The notes: generated by a model not told the origin, from the sequence alone. 64,000 nucleotides of DNA from Nonomuraea cypriaca (GCF_015645445.1 NZ_JADOGI010000001.1:1-64000); one strand, 5' to 3'. Positions 51,419-61,050 are shown, counted from the stretch's first letter. Numbers and translations: made by a program.

Positions 51419-51758
51419 CCAGCCGGACACCACGGATGATCTCGGCGGGTCCGCTCGACGCCAGGACGTCCATGACCCCTGGCCAGTCGGTGAGCCCGAA
51501 CCGGTCCACGATGCGGCTGGCTCCGTTGCTGAGCAGTACGGCGCCGGTCACCTCGGAGATCGGACAGCTTCCGGTGATCGCCTCGTCCGCCGCCCGCGGG
51601 TCGTCCTTGGCCAGCCAGAAGCCGCCCGGCTGGTTCCGGTTGGCGCGCAACTCTTCCCACGCGGGCGTGACCGGATTGGCCGCCTCTTCCGAGGACGGCG
51701 CGCACCCGAGCACGGGCATCCAGTTCATCATCACGTCACTCAGCACCAGGGGCACCAC
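51345..51758 (-). pseudogene. C-terminal fragment of a PP2C-like phosphatase protein
   Basis: 137 codons match the end of the actinobacterial 'protein phosphatase 2C domain' family: NQPGGFWLAKDDPRAADEAITGS, then VLLSNGASRIVDRFGLTDWPG and DDATIAHC. The first half of the domain, with the metal-binding Asp residues, is missing; the frame begins next to the TetR gene. It is therefore an N-terminally truncated relic. Its last 76 bp recur at 50.1 kb. Confidence 0.7.
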
Positions 51759-51768
51759 CGTCAGCGCG

Positions 51769-52437
51769 TCATTTGGCGCGGGCGAGTAGGCTGGCGAGTG
51801 TGGTCTGCAGGATTTCGCCGTACATGGTGGCGAAGTCCACCCGGGAGCCCGCGAGCCGGGGGTCGGCCGTGGCCTCGACGACGGCCGGGGCCGGGTTGCT
51901 GAACGGCCACAGGCCCACCAGCGAGACGACGGCGTGCCGCGTCAGAGTGAGCGCGTCGTCCGCGCCCAGTGCCGGTATCCGGTCGCTGATCAGGTTCGCC
52001 AGCGTGGTGCGGTGTTCCAGGTCGATGAGTTTGTACGCGCGCACGGTGCCGGCGGAGACGTTCCGCTCCAGGACGCTCGGCAGCAGACTCCACAGCTGGC
52101 ACAGGACCGGCCGGGCGGCGAGGGAGTCGGCCCAGGCCTGCATCACCCCGTCGGGTTCGCAGGGCGGGGCCGGCCACTCGCTCGCCAGGGCGGCTTCCAG
52201 CCAGGACAGCCGCAGCCGGTTGAGCAGCTCCAGGAAGACGCCCTCGCGGCTCTCGAAGTAGCGCACCACATGCGTCTTCGACACACCCAGCCGGCGCCCG
52301 AGCTCGCGGAGGCTGATCTCCTCCGCCGGCATCTCGGCCAGCAGCGCCTCCGCGGCGTCCAGGATCTCCTGCCTGCGCAGTTCTCGCTGCTCGGGCCGCC
52401 TGGCCCGTTGGAAGGCCGGCACCTCCACGTCGTCCAT
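51769..52437 (-). CDS. TetR-family transcriptional regulator
   Basis: A 222-residue protein (two ATG codons at 52440 and 52437 are possible starts). The TetR helix-turn-helix lies at about 20-65 (RRQEILDAAEALLAEMPAEEISLRELGRRLGVSKTHVVRYF). The C-terminal domain is of the TetR_C type often paired with aldo/keto reductase or SDR genes. Three copies of a GGTCC-N3-GGACAC motif lie directly upstream, and the divergent gene they would control is a decayed aldo/keto reductase. Confidence 0.88.
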   Translation of the reverse strand: MDDVEVPAFQRARRPEQRELRRQEILDAAEALLAEMPAEEISLRELGRRLGVSKTHVVRYFESREGVFLELLNRLRLSWLEAALASEWPAPPCEPDGVMQAWADSLAARPVLCQLWSLLPSVLERNVSAGTVRAYKLIDLEHRTTLANLISDRIPALGADDALTLTRHAVVSLVGLWPFSNPAPAVVEATADPRLAGSRVDFATMYGEILQTTLASLLARAK

Positions 52438-52477
52438 CAAATCTCCTCAGGCGCTGCGGGCGCTGGCAGCCCCAGGA

Positions 52478-52550
52478 TAGCGGTCCGCTGGACACTTGAT
52501 AGGTGTCCGCCGGACCGCTAAAGTCATCATCGTAAAGGTCCATCGGACAC
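52478..52550. promoter_or_regulatory. Triple operator for the TetR regulator
   Basis: An 18-bp inverted repeat with 7-bp spacer (TAGCGGTCCGCTGGACAC at 52478-52495 and its near-complement at 52503-52520, two mismatches) contains the core GGTCC-N3-GGACAC twice. A third copy, GGTCCATCGGACAC, is at 52537-52550. This fits cooperative binding of a TetR repressor controlling both directions. Confidence 0.7.
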
Positions 52551-52588
52551 CTATTGAGAGACGCGGGCCTCGCCCAGTACATCGAGCC

Positions 52589-52759
52589 GCGCTGGCCGGC
52601 CGCTTCACCAGCGGCACCTCGTTCTCCAGCGGCGACTTCCGCTCCACTCTGCCCAAGTTCCAGCCAGAGAACTTCGCGGAGAACCTCCGCCTCGTCGAGG
52701 GACTGTTCGACCCCGCACGGGTGCGCGGCGGCCAGTACGGCACCCTCAATGTCCGCTGA
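52589..52759 (+). pseudogene. Aldo/keto reductase fragment
   Basis: In frame, 56 codons ending at 52759 match the late part of aldo/keto reductases (RFTSGTSFSSGDFRSTLPKF, then ENFAENLRLVE). The barrel start with the catalytic Tyr/Lys and the NADPH-binding end are absent. It lies right behind the TetR triple operator, so it is probably the remains of the gene that the TetR protein once controlled. Confidence 0.65.
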
Positions 52760-52771
52760 CCATTGGGTCCT

Positions 52772-54232
52772 TCAGCGGCAGACGGTGTCGTGCCGGGGGC
52801 GGGAGCCGTCCGCCAGGAACCGGGAGACGGTACGGTCTCCGCAGGCATTGCCGTTGGCCAGGTAGGCGCCGTGGCCTCCGGAGTCGACGGCGACCATGAC
52901 GGCCCGGTCGCCCAGTGCCCGGCGCATCTCCAGCGCACCGCTGTACGGGGTGGATGGGTCGCGCAGGTTGTTGATCAGCAGGATGTTCGACGGGCCATGC
53001 GAGGTGACGCGTACGGCCGGTTCCTCGGGGGCCGGCCAGAAGGAGCACGGGCTCATGGCGACGGGCATCCCCGCGGTCAGCGGATACTCGGCGCGGTTCT
53101 TGAGCACCCGGCTCTGGTGCCAGGAGACGGAACGCGGCCACTCGACGTCGTTGCAGATGGTGCCCATGACCACCGCGAGCGTGTTCTGCAGCGCAGCCTC
53201 GGGGACCTGCTGCGGCTCGGGCAGCGGGCTCTTCCCGAGCCCCGCCTTCATCAGCCCGGCCAGCGCGGGGAAGGTGGTGTCGGAGTACAGCGCGTTGAGC
53301 ATGGTTTCCCGCAGGACGTTGCCGTTGAGCTCGGGCGGGTTGCTGCCGGGCCAGGGCAGCGGATGCTCGTCGAGTCGCTCGGCGAGGCCGAGGAAGGTCT
53401 TCCGCACGGCTTCTGACGTGTCGCCGAGGCCGTAGGTGTCGGCGCGGGCGGCGGCCCAGGCGGCGAACTCGGGGAAGCGGTCCTCCACGGCGACGCCGTA
53501 GTTCTCCAGCCAGCCACGGGCGACCCGACGGTGGTCGGGGTCGTCGTTGCTGTCCAGCACCACCCGATCGGTGCGCTGCGGGAACATGGTCGCGTAAACC
53601 GCCCCCACGTAGGTGCCGTACGAGACGCCCCAGTAGGACAGCTTCCGCTCGCCCAGCGCGGCGCGGAGGCTGTCGATGTCCCTGGCCTCGGTGCGCGTGC
53701 TCATGCCGCGCAGCACGTCCCCGCCGTTGTCGGCGCACGCCTGCGCGGCCCGACGCGCCCAGGCGACGTTTCCGGTGATGTCGCCGTCCTTGCCAGGCCA
53801 GCCCTTCATCAACGAGGGCGAGAGGTCGGCCGGATCCATGTCGCACGACACGGGACTGCTGCCGCCGACACCCCGGGGGTCGAAGCCCACCAGGTCGTAC
53901 TGCTCCGACACCTCCTTGGGCAACCGCTTCACGTGGGCGCTCGGTTTGTTGATGGACGAGCCGCCGGGCCCGCCCGGAATCAGGAGCAGCACCCCGCGCC
54001 GCCTGCCCGGTGACGCGGTGGCGATCCGGGAGACGGCCAGCGTGATCTGCTCCCCATGAGGATTGTCATGGTCCAGCGGCACCTTCACGCTGGCGCACTC
54101 CTGCCGGGGATCGACTCCCTGCCCCTGCGCGCACGGCTTCCAGTCGATCTTCTTCTCCGCCGCCTGCGCGCCGTGCGGAACGGCGGCGAACAGCAGGCCG
54201 GCGATGGCCATAGGAATCACAATCCGTTTCAT
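52772..54232 (-). CDS. Secreted alpha/beta hydrolase, tripeptidyl-aminopeptidase type
   Basis: A 486-residue exported protein. ATG 54232 begins a Sec signal peptide (MKRIVIPMAIAGLLFAA, cleavage after AQA). The alpha/beta-hydrolase core shows LLIPGGPGGSS as oxyanion region, the nucleophile elbow GVSYGTYVG and a C-terminal TAP-like domain with the late Asp in LRDPSTPY and the His in DSGGHGAYL. This matches the SlpD/SlpE and tripeptidyl aminopeptidase family of Streptomyces, which cut short peptides from protein N-termini outside the cell. Confidence 0.9.
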   Translation of the reverse strand: MKRIVIPMAIAGLLFAAVPHGAQAAEKKIDWKPCAQGQGVDPRQECASVKVPLDHDNPHGEQITLAVSRIATASPGRRRGVLLLIPGGPGGSSINKPSAHVKRLPKEVSEQYDLVGFDPRGVGGSSPVSCDMDPADLSPSLMKGWPGKDGDITGNVAWARRAAQACADNGGDVLRGMSTRTEARDIDSLRAALGERKLSYWGVSYGTYVGAVYATMFPQRTDRVVLDSNDDPDHRRVARGWLENYGVAVEDRFPEFAAWAAARADTYGLGDTSEAVRKTFLGLAERLDEHPLPWPGSNPPELNGNVLRETMLNALYSDTTFPALAGLMKAGLGKSPLPEPQQVPEAALQNTLAVVMGTICNDVEWPRSVSWHQSRVLKNRAEYPLTAGMPVAMSPCSFWPAPEEPAVRVTSHGPSNILLINNLRDPSTPYSGALEMRRALGDRAVMVAVDSGGHGAYLANGNACGDRTVSRFLADGSRPRHDTVCR

Positions 54233-54330
54233 GGGGTACACGCTGCCGGTCCGGGGCCCACGACCACGATCAGGTACACCGGCGGGAAAGGGGTAGGGCA
54301 TGCCCTACCCCAGCGCCCTGACCTGTGGCT

Positions 54331-54936
54331 TCATGGCTGCGAAGATTTGGGCGTCCACGCGGGGTCGCGGCCTGCGAAGCCGAGTGCGCGGTCGAACGCC
54401 GCCGCGTCCTCGGGGACGTCGACCACCGGTCCGAAAAGCCCTTCCCTGCCGGCTGCCTGCTCCGGTTGCGCCGACGCGCTGGTGAACGCGAGGACGGCCG
54501 CCGTGTCGGCCGGGGTGCACGTGAACGGCTGGCCGGTCGCGCGGGCCAGGTCCCAGCCGTGCAGGACCAGCTCGTCCAGCGCGACCACGCCGATCTGCTC
54601 GGCGGGCAGCGTCACGCCGCCGGCCTCGGTCATCCCCTCCCAGGCGCTCGGGTCGCGCCAGGCCTCCACCAGTTCATCGAGCCGCCGTGGAAGCAGCGTG
54701 CGCCACTGCGGATCGAGGTGCCCGGCACTCTGCGCTCCCGGCCCTGGCCCGTCTTCGGGTGGGGTGACCTTGCGGGCCGCCCAGGTGAACGCCAGCGACA
54801 AGCCCATGAAGTGGTCGAGCAGCGCCGCGACCGACGTGTCAGCGCACGGCGTCGGATCGTCCAACCGGTCCTCGGTCACGCCGTCCAGCAGGCGTACCAC
54901 CTGGTGGGCAGCGGATTCCAGGTCGATCATGGGCAT
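54331..54936 (-). CDS. TIGR03086-family (DinB/MDMPI-like) metal-binding protein
   Basis: A 201-residue four-helix protein of the mycothiol-dependent maleylpyruvate isomerase-like group. It has the TIGR03086 features: DRLDDPTPCADTSVAALLDHFMG near the start, where the His takes part in metal binding, and ALDELVLHGWDLARATGQPF in the middle, with a second His. Such proteins may use mycothiol or a metal for small-molecule reactions; the substrate is unknown. Confidence 0.85.
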   Translation of the reverse strand: MPMIDLESAAHQVVRLLDGVTEDRLDDPTPCADTSVAALLDHFMGLSLAFTWAARKVTPPEDGPGPGAQSAGHLDPQWRTLLPRRLDELVEAWRDPSAWEGMTEAGGVTLPAEQIGVVALDELVLHGWDLARATGQPFTCTPADTAAVLAFTSASAQPEQAAGREGLFGPVVDVPEDAAAFDRALGFAGRDPAWTPKSSQP

Positions 54937-55024
54937 GGCGATTCCTCTCCGTCGGTCGTCGCTCTACCGTGTTGACTCCCCAGCATCGAAGAAGTCATCG
55001 GCCGGCGCGGGCGTGGCGGCGTGG

Positions 55025-55699
55025 TCAGGCGCCGGTTGCCGCTGCGGCCAGGAGCCGGGCGAGTTCGAGCGGCTTGGTCAGCATGGGCCAATGGCCGGAG
55101 TCGATGTCGACGAAGTCAAGGTGCTTGGCCTTGGCGAGTTCGGGCACGTCGCCGGCGTCGATCCACTGCTGAGCCTGGGCGGGGGTGTATTCGGGGCACA
55201 CGAGTACGGCAGGGACGTCGAAGCGTCGCTCGTCCGTCAGACGTACCACACCCTTGGCCACTCCCTCAGGCACGGGGATCGCGGCGGAGGTGAAGGTCCG
55301 CTTGGCCTCCTCGTCGAGGTCGGCGGAGTCAGGCCCCTCGAACGGGCCCCAGCCGGGGAAGGGCATGACGCCGTCCTTCAGCTCGAAGAAGTCGGCGTAG
55401 CGGCTCCCGTCGGCGCACGGGAAGCCGCCGATGAGGGCGACCTTGGCGACCCACTCAGGTCGCGCGTCGGCGGCCAGCCAAGCCAGCGTGCAGGCGGCGG
55501 AATGCCCCACCACCATGGGCTTTTCCGACGCCGAGTCAACGGCGGCGAGCACCGCCGCCACCTGGTCGTCGAGCGTGGCCGAGGCCTGAGCGGGGAGGGT
55601 GATCGGTACGGGGCGGTGGCCGCGCGCCTCGAGCGCGGGTGCGACGTCGTCCCATGCGGATCCGTCGAGCCACAGGCCGGCAATGAGCAGGATGTCCAT
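55025..55699 (-). CDS. Alpha/beta hydrolase (small, salicylate-esterase-like)
   Basis: A 224-residue alpha/beta hydrolase: LLIAGLWLDGSAWDDVAPAL as first strand and oxyanion region, nucleophile elbow VVGHSAACTL and the catalytic His in DIDSGHWPML. Short lid. It follows the pentapeptide/DinB gene by 2 bp in the same direction, so the two form an operon. Confidence 0.88.
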   Translation of the reverse strand: MDILLIAGLWLDGSAWDDVAPALEARGHRPVPITLPAQASATLDDQVAAVLAAVDSASEKPMVVGHSAACTLAWLAADARPEWVAKVALIGGFPCADGSRYADFFELKDGVMPFPGWGPFEGPDSADLDEEAKRTFTSAAIPVPEGVAKGVVRLTDERRFDVPAVLVCPEYTPAQAQQWIDAGDVPELAKAKHLDFVDIDSGHWPMLTKPLELARLLAAAATGA

Positions 55700-55701
55700 G
55701 A

Positions 55702-56502
55702 TCAGTCTTCTTTCTCCAGTGCGGTCAGATCACGTTCGGCATAGAGCCGGTGTTCCCATTCCTCGTTGAGGACGATGTGGAGGCATTCCTTGAAGGGGAA
55801 GCCCTCCATTTGAGGCCAGCCGGGCTCGGTGCGGGTCACGTCGGAGGCGAGTTGCTCGTCGGTGAGCGACTCCATGACGTGGCGGACCATCGCCTGGCGT
55901 TCGCGCCGGACGGTGAGCACCTCGTCGAGCGAGGGCCGCGCCTCGCGGTCCCACGGGATGCCGTCCCACCCGGGCGCCTCGTCCCACGGGAGGTCCAACG
56001 GGTGCCACGGCGAGGCGTCGCCGAGGATCATCCGGCCCACCCAGGCGGCGCCGGCGAAGTTGAGGTGCCGCAGGGTCTGGATGAAGGACCACTCCTCGTC
56101 GACTCCGCGGTGGAGCGCCACCTCCGGGAACGTCCTCGCACGCGCGACGGTGCCCTCCCACAGCCGCTCCAGGATCGCCCACGCCGCACGGAATCCCTCG
56201 GCGTCGTCGGGACGCATCCTCGCCCGGTCGGGCATCCGACGGTTGAGTTCGGCGTCGATGAGCGGCGCGATGTCGACGCCGTTCACGACGACGTTCTTCA
56301 GCTCGCCGCTGATCTCGACGTCGACCAGCTCGACGCCGCGCATGCGGCTCCGGTTGAACAGGGCGGCGCGGATCCGCGCGCCGGTGAAGTCGACTTCCCG
56401 CATGCGGGCGTCGTTGAGGTACACCTGGGTGAAGGCGGCGTCACGGAGGCTCACGCGTTCGAAGCGTGCTCCGGTGAGGTCCTGCCGTCGGAACTCGGTC
56501 AT
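55702..56502 (-). CDS. Pentapeptide-repeat / DinB-superfamily fusion protein
   Basis: A 266-residue protein. The first 75 residues hold pentapeptide repeats of the A(D/N)Lxx type (LTGARFERVSLRDAAFTQVYLNDARMREVDF). The rest is a DinB-like four-helix bundle with metal-binding His candidates in FIQTLRHLNFAG and HIVLNEEWEHRLYAERDL. This fusion is common in actinobacteria; its activity is unknown. It diverges from the WYL regulator with 60 bp between. Confidence 0.85.
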   Translation of the reverse strand: MTEFRRQDLTGARFERVSLRDAAFTQVYLNDARMREVDFTGARIRAALFNRSRMRGVELVDVEISGELKNVVVNGVDIAPLIDAELNRRMPDRARMRPDDAEGFRAAWAILERLWEGTVARARTFPEVALHRGVDEEWSFIQTLRHLNFAGAAWVGRMILGDASPWHPLDLPWDEAPGWDGIPWDREARPSLDEVLTVRRERQAMVRHVMESLTDEQLASDVTRTEPGWPQMEGFPFKECLHIVLNEEWEHRLYAERDLTALEKED

Positions 56503-56562
56503 GGGACGTCATGCTAGGAGGGGTTCCGGACGATCTACTTCCGGTTCATCTAGTCTGCTCGT

Positions 56563-57525
56563 GTGCCGACCGATCTCAGCCCCACCGCACGAGCCCTGCG
56601 CACCATGGAGATCCTCCAGAACCGTCCCGGCGTGACGGCCGGCGAACTCGCCGAGAGTCTCGGCGTCACCGAGCGGGCCGCGCGCCGGTACGTCGGCATC
56701 CTCCGGGAGGCGGGCATCCCCGTCACGTCATCCCGGGGCCCCTACGGCGGCTACCGGCTCGGCCGCGGTACGCGACTGCCTCCGGTCGCCTTCACGGAAC
56801 CCGAGGCCCTTGGCCTGGTCATGGCGGTGCTCGACGGCAGACCCGCGGCCACCGACGTCGACGACCTCGTCGGCGCCGCCCTGGGCAAGGTCATCCGGGC
56901 GCTGCCCGAGAGCGTCGGCCGGCAGGCGGCGGCGCTGCGCGAGCACGCCTCGGCCGCGCCCGACCGGTACTCGGCCCGCCCAGACCCCGCCACCACCAGC
57001 GCACTCGTCGCCGCCATCGGAAACCGACGTCGCGTGCTGGTCACGTATCGAAGCGAGTCAGGCAACGAGTGGGAGGCCGAGGTGGATCCTTGGGCGGTCG
57101 TCGTACGCCATGGGCGCTGGTACCTCCTGTGTCACTCCCATCGCGCGGACGCGATCCGTACCTACCGGGTCGACCGGGTCCACGCGGTCCAGCAGACCGC
57201 GTACGAGTTCGAGCCGCCTGAGGATCTCGACCCGGTGGCGGCGCTGGAGGAGAACCTGGGCACCGGGTGGGAGTTCCCCACGCGCGTCGTGTTCGACGCC
57301 CCACTGGCTGAGGTGGCGCCATGGGTCCGGCCTCCCATGGGGCGGCTCGAACCGTCGGGAGACGGCTGCGTGCTCGTCGGCAGCACGAGCAATCCGGCGA
57401 TGTACGCCCAGGAGTGGCTGGCCTGCGTGCCGTTCGCCTTCCGCGTCGACGGCGGGCGGGAACTGCGTGCCGCGGTCGCCGCGCTCGCTTCGCGTTTCTC
57501 CGCCGCCCTGGCCGGCCAACCCTGA
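56563..57525 (+). CDS. WYL-domain transcriptional regulator (YafY type)
   Basis: A 320-residue protein from GTG 56563. An N-terminal HTH_11 winged helix (about 8-65, ELAESLGVTERAARRYVGILREAGIPV), a linker, a WYL domain at about 145-215 (VDPWAVVVRHGRWYLLCH) and a WCX C-terminal part. WYL domains sense nucleic-acid or nucleotide ligands. It likely controls the divergent pentapeptide/DinB and hydrolase genes. Confidence 0.9.
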   Translation: MPTDLSPTARALRTMEILQNRPGVTAGELAESLGVTERAARRYVGILREAGIPVTSSRGPYGGYRLGRGTRLPPVAFTEPEALGLVMAVLDGRPAATDVDDLVGAALGKVIRALPESVGRQAAALREHASAAPDRYSARPDPATTSALVAAIGNRRRVLVTYRSESGNEWEAEVDPWAVVVRHGRWYLLCHSHRADAIRTYRVDRVHAVQQTAYEFEPPEDLDPVAALEENLGTGWEFPTRVVFDAPLAEVAPWVRPPMGRLEPSGDGCVLVGSTSNPAMYAQEWLACVPFAFRVDGGRELRAAVAALASRFSAALAGQP

Positions 57526-57583
57526 AGGCGGCCCCGATGAGCGACGGCACGTACGCCCTCTGCTCGTGCGTCATGATTGTTCC

Positions 57584-58825
57584 ATGAGTTGGCTCAAGCG
57601 CCTCCTGAGCAAGGACCGCAAGCCCTTCCGGCAGCCGGGGTCGGAGTCGCCCGCAGATGAGACCGTATCCAAGGGTGAGCTGCGCGATCTGGTGGAGCGG
57701 TTCCCGCTCCGCTCCGGTTCGTACGTCACCCTGCTGCCGCCCCTGACCGGCGAGTTGGTCCGCGCCCAGCGCGCCGGCACGTTCTTCGCCACCGACATCC
57801 TGCGTGGGTACGCCGACCGGTTGCACACCGCCATCCGGACCGCCATCGGCAGTGACGAGCCGCCGGTTCCCCGCCACAGCCTGCTGGTCCGGGCGGGAAG
57901 CCTGGCGTGGGCCGATGACCCGGCGCAGCCGGCGGTGCCACTGCAGGAGGAGGGCTTCTCCGGGACTCGGGGCACCTTGATCCGGCTCGACGAACGCGGC
58001 ATCGTCCCGTACCTCCACCTGACGGCGGCCGCACGGACACTCTCGGGCGCGCGCTCGGCCGCCGAGACCGGAGCCCAGGCGGAGCTGCCGGACCTCCTCG
58101 ACCAGGCGTGGTTCCTGCTGGCGTTCTGGCTCTCCAACAGCCTCGGCGACGGGCGGATGCTGGACGCGGAACGCAGGCTGATCGTCCACCTCGTCGAATG
58201 CTGCTCCCGCCTGCACGTCCTCGGTGAGGAAGCCGAACCGCCCCCGTTCGTCCTCGACGCCATCGACACCGACCTCGTCGTACGTCACTTCGGCGAGGAG
58301 TGGGTCACCACCGCGCACGTCCAGATGCCCGACGGCGAGATCAGTCAGGAAGGCCACATGTCGACCTACGACACGGGCCGGCCCCTGCACGTGGGCGCGC
58401 TCCTCCGCGCCCAGCTCCACCGCGACACGTCCCCCGGCGACCCCGCCGCCGAGTTCGCCCTGGGCCGGTTGAAGGCCGAGGCGGATGACCTCACCGGCGC
58501 CCGAACGGCCCTCGAAGCCGCCCGCTCCCACCCCGACTGGTCGCACCGGGCGGAGAGCTCCCTGAAGGACCTGCGGCCGGAAGAGGCGAGCATGGAGCTC
58601 CTGACGATCTTCACCAACTGGGGGATCGAGACCCGCGCCAACAGGCCACCCGACCCCGGCAGCCCAGCCAGGGCACAGGTCGTGGAGATCGGGGAGCGGC
58701 TCCACCTGGCCGGTGGAACGACACTCATGCGCCAAACCCACGAGGCCTTCCGCCGGCGTACGGACCGGGAGGAGACGAACTGGCTGGCGATGATCTGGAA
58801 CGGGATCGGCGACTGGCAGAACTAG
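57584..58825 (+). CDS. Hypothetical protein
   Basis: A 413-residue protein starting at ATG 57584, 58 bp after the WYL gene. No signal peptide and no clear catalytic motif. The second half has helices that may be TPR-like (AAEFALGRLKAEADDLTGARTALEAARSHPDWSHRAESSL). The N-terminus carries a short basic stretch (LKRLLSKDRKPFRQ). I recognise no family. Balanced composition and length support a real gene. Confidence 0.7.
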   Translation: MSWLKRLLSKDRKPFRQPGSESPADETVSKGELRDLVERFPLRSGSYVTLLPPLTGELVRAQRAGTFFATDILRGYADRLHTAIRTAIGSDEPPVPRHSLLVRAGSLAWADDPAQPAVPLQEEGFSGTRGTLIRLDERGIVPYLHLTAAARTLSGARSAAETGAQAELPDLLDQAWFLLAFWLSNSLGDGRMLDAERRLIVHLVECCSRLHVLGEEAEPPPFVLDAIDTDLVVRHFGEEWVTTAHVQMPDGEISQEGHMSTYDTGRPLHVGALLRAQLHRDTSPGDPAAEFALGRLKAEADDLTGARTALEAARSHPDWSHRAESSLKDLRPEEASMELLTIFTNWGIETRANRPPDPGSPARAQVVEIGERLHLAGGTTLMRQTHEAFRRRTDREETNWLAMIWNGIGDWQN

Positions 58826-59094
58826 CCGGCGGCTTCCTCGCGCTGGAGGCGCTTGGCCTGTCCGGCATCCTCCTCTCCCAGGGCGCCGACGGCAGCGGCG
58901 GGAGCTCGGCCGGCGACGAGCGGCGCGGATGCGCAAACCGACCGCATGCCGCTGCCGATCATTCATTCTCCCGTCCACCGCCACACCCATAACTCCGCCC
59001 CGGAGTTCGTCTGGCTGCGCTGGACTGCCGACTCGGTCATATTGCCCCGAACCGGTCACTTTACCCGGCCGTCCACCGAGTCTAAGGATGTGTC
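58826..59094. other. Intergenic region before the phosphodiester glycosidase gene
   Basis: About 270 bp. The last 60 bp before the gene are AT-richer and may hold its promoter (TCATATTGCCCC near 59036). No further gene is visible. Confidence 0.35.
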
Positions 59095-60729
59095 ATGGAC
59101 AACAGCCACAGCAGCGACCGCAACTCTCGTGCGCGACTCCTGCTCGGCGCGGCGGCGCTGGCGGTCATAGCACCTTTGTCGATCCCCGGAGTGGCCGTCG
59201 CCGCGGACACGCCGGCCGCACCTGCTGCGTCCGCCGCCCCGGCCACCAGCGGCACCACGGCGCAGTGGACGACGCGGACGGTCGCGCCGGGGGTGGAGGT
59301 ACGCACCGGGACCCTCAAGAACCCCGCCGCCGCGCCCAGTTGGACGATCACCGTGCAGGCCGAGGTGAAGGCGCGGTTCACCGGCGCCCAGGCGTGGGCC
59401 GCTGTGGGCACGGAGTCGTGGGCGTCGCAGACCGCAGACCGCTTGCGCGCTGCCGGTTTCGAGCCGGTGGTGACCAGGATCTCGTGGCCGGACTACTCCG
59501 ACACGCCGAGCGGCCTCATGGGTGTGCGGGTCCGGATCGGCTCCTTCCCGACCCAGGACGCGGCGCGTAGTGCGGCCTCGCAGGTCACCGCGGCGGGATT
59601 CCGCAACGCCGTGGAGTGGACCGGCTATGACGCCGACCAGCCGGCCGACGTGGAGAACATCAACATCGCGGTCATCGACCCGCGTAGGTTCCGCGGCACG
59701 GTCGAGGCCACCCACGACGGCAACGTGGCCGACCGGGAGACGACCTCCTCGGTGGCGGCCGAGCTCGGCTCGCTGGTAGGCGTCAACGGCGGTTTCTTCC
59801 TCACCTCCAGCGCGGACGGCGTACAGGGCACCATGGCGGGCATCGGCGCCTACGATGGGGAACTCACCTCGATGGCGGTGGGATCGCGGGCGGCGCTGAT
59901 CCTTGAGGACGGCGGCCGGCGCACCCGGATCGCCGACCTCACCACCACCGTGACCGCCCGCGCCGGCCGCGCCGAACACGCCGTCGAGGGCATCAACCGC
60001 ACGCCTGGACTCCTCCGTAACTGCGGCCGGCCGGGCGCGGCCCCCACCGCCGAGCCGCGCCACGACACCACCTGCACCACGACCGACGAGCTGGTGAAGT
60101 TCACCGACGACTACGTCCACGCCCTGCCTACCGGCGCCGGAACACAGGCGGTGCTGGACTCCAAGGACCGTGTCGTGTCGGTCGGAGACCGGACCGGTGC
60201 CGTCGCGCCCGGCCAGACCGTGCTCCAGGGCATCGGCGCGGCAGCCGGCTGGCTCACCGAGCACGCGAAGGCGGGCAAGAAGATCTCCATGACGGAGGAC
60301 GTCCGCGACGGCGACGGTCGCAAGATCAGGCTGGGCGCGGACGACAGCATCGTCAGCGCCGCCCCGACGCTGGTGGAGAACGGACGTACTCGCATCGACG
60401 CCGCCACGGAGGGCGTACTCGACCCGCGGGACCTGTCCTTCGGCTTCGCGTGGGCGAACAACCGCCAGCCCCGCGCGATGGCCGGCATCGACCGGCAGGG
60501 ACGGCTGCTGCTGGTGACCGTGGACGGCCGGCTCAGCGGTGGCAGCGAGGGCTTCACGCTCGCCGAGGGCGCGGCCTTCATGCGCTCCCTCGGCGCGGTC
60601 GACGCCCTCAACCTGGACGGCGGCGGCTCCTCCGCCCTGGCGGTGAACGGCGTCCTCGTCAACCGTCCGTCGGATGCGACAGGCGAGCGGCCCGTAGGCG
60701 ACACGATCCAGGTGCTGCCTACCCGCTGA
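59095..60729 (+). CDS. Secreted phosphodiester glycosidase family (NAGPA-like) protein
   Basis: A 544-residue exported protein with a Sec signal (LLLGAAALAVIAPLSIPGVAVAA). Residues about 60-190 contain an SPOR-like region (ASQTADRLRAAGFEPVV, then VRIGSFPTQDAARSAASQVTAAGF) that may bind cell wall glycans. From about 210 follows the phosphodiester glycosidase domain with VNGGFF and the closing NLDGGGSSALAVNG, the signature of NAGPA/DUF2233 proteins. It likely cleaves phosphate-linked sugars of envelope polymers. Confidence 0.88.
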   Translation: MDNSHSSDRNSRARLLLGAAALAVIAPLSIPGVAVAADTPAAPAASAAPATSGTTAQWTTRTVAPGVEVRTGTLKNPAAAPSWTITVQAEVKARFTGAQAWAAVGTESWASQTADRLRAAGFEPVVTRISWPDYSDTPSGLMGVRVRIGSFPTQDAARSAASQVTAAGFRNAVEWTGYDADQPADVENINIAVIDPRRFRGTVEATHDGNVADRETTSSVAAELGSLVGVNGGFFLTSSADGVQGTMAGIGAYDGELTSMAVGSRAALILEDGGRRTRIADLTTTVTARAGRAEHAVEGINRTPGLLRNCGRPGAAPTAEPRHDTTCTTTDELVKFTDDYVHALPTGAGTQAVLDSKDRVVSVGDRTGAVAPGQTVLQGIGAAAGWLTEHAKAGKKISMTEDVRDGDGRKIRLGADDSIVSAAPTLVENGRTRIDAATEGVLDPRDLSFGFAWANNRQPRAMAGIDRQGRLLLVTVDGRLSGGSEGFTLAEGAAFMRSLGAVDALNLDGGGSSALAVNGVLVNRPSDATGERPVGDTIQVLPTR

Positions 60730-60756
60730 CGCCCCACCGGGACGGGGCCGGAGCCT

Positions 60757-60945
60757 TCAGCCGAGCTGCTCCGCCAGTCCGACGATGATGCCCTCGGGGC
60801 CGCGGACGTAACAGAGCCGATAGACGTCCTCGTACTGCTCCAGCTCGCCGACGAGTTCGGCCCCGTGGGTGCGCAGGCAGGCGATGACGTCCTCGATATC
60901 CTCCGCTCCATCGCCTTCGAGAACTGCGGGGTCTGTCAGGATCAT
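60757..60945 (-). pseudogene. C-terminal fragment of a VOC/glyoxalase protein
   Basis: 62 codons match the end of VOC-family proteins: DIEDVIACLRTHGAELVGELEQYEDVYRLCYVRGPEGIIVGLAEQLG. A full protein has about 150 residues including the first beta-alpha-beta-beta-beta unit, which is missing. The ATG at 60945 is probably fortuitous. Decayed gene. Confidence 0.7.
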
Positions 60946-61050
60946 GGAGTCTCAGCGAGCGGCCTGCACCACTCAGAGGTTCAGTGGCACAGGACCATTG
61001 GCCTGAGGTCACCCTTGATCATCAGGAAGGACGTCCTTCATGCTCGTACC

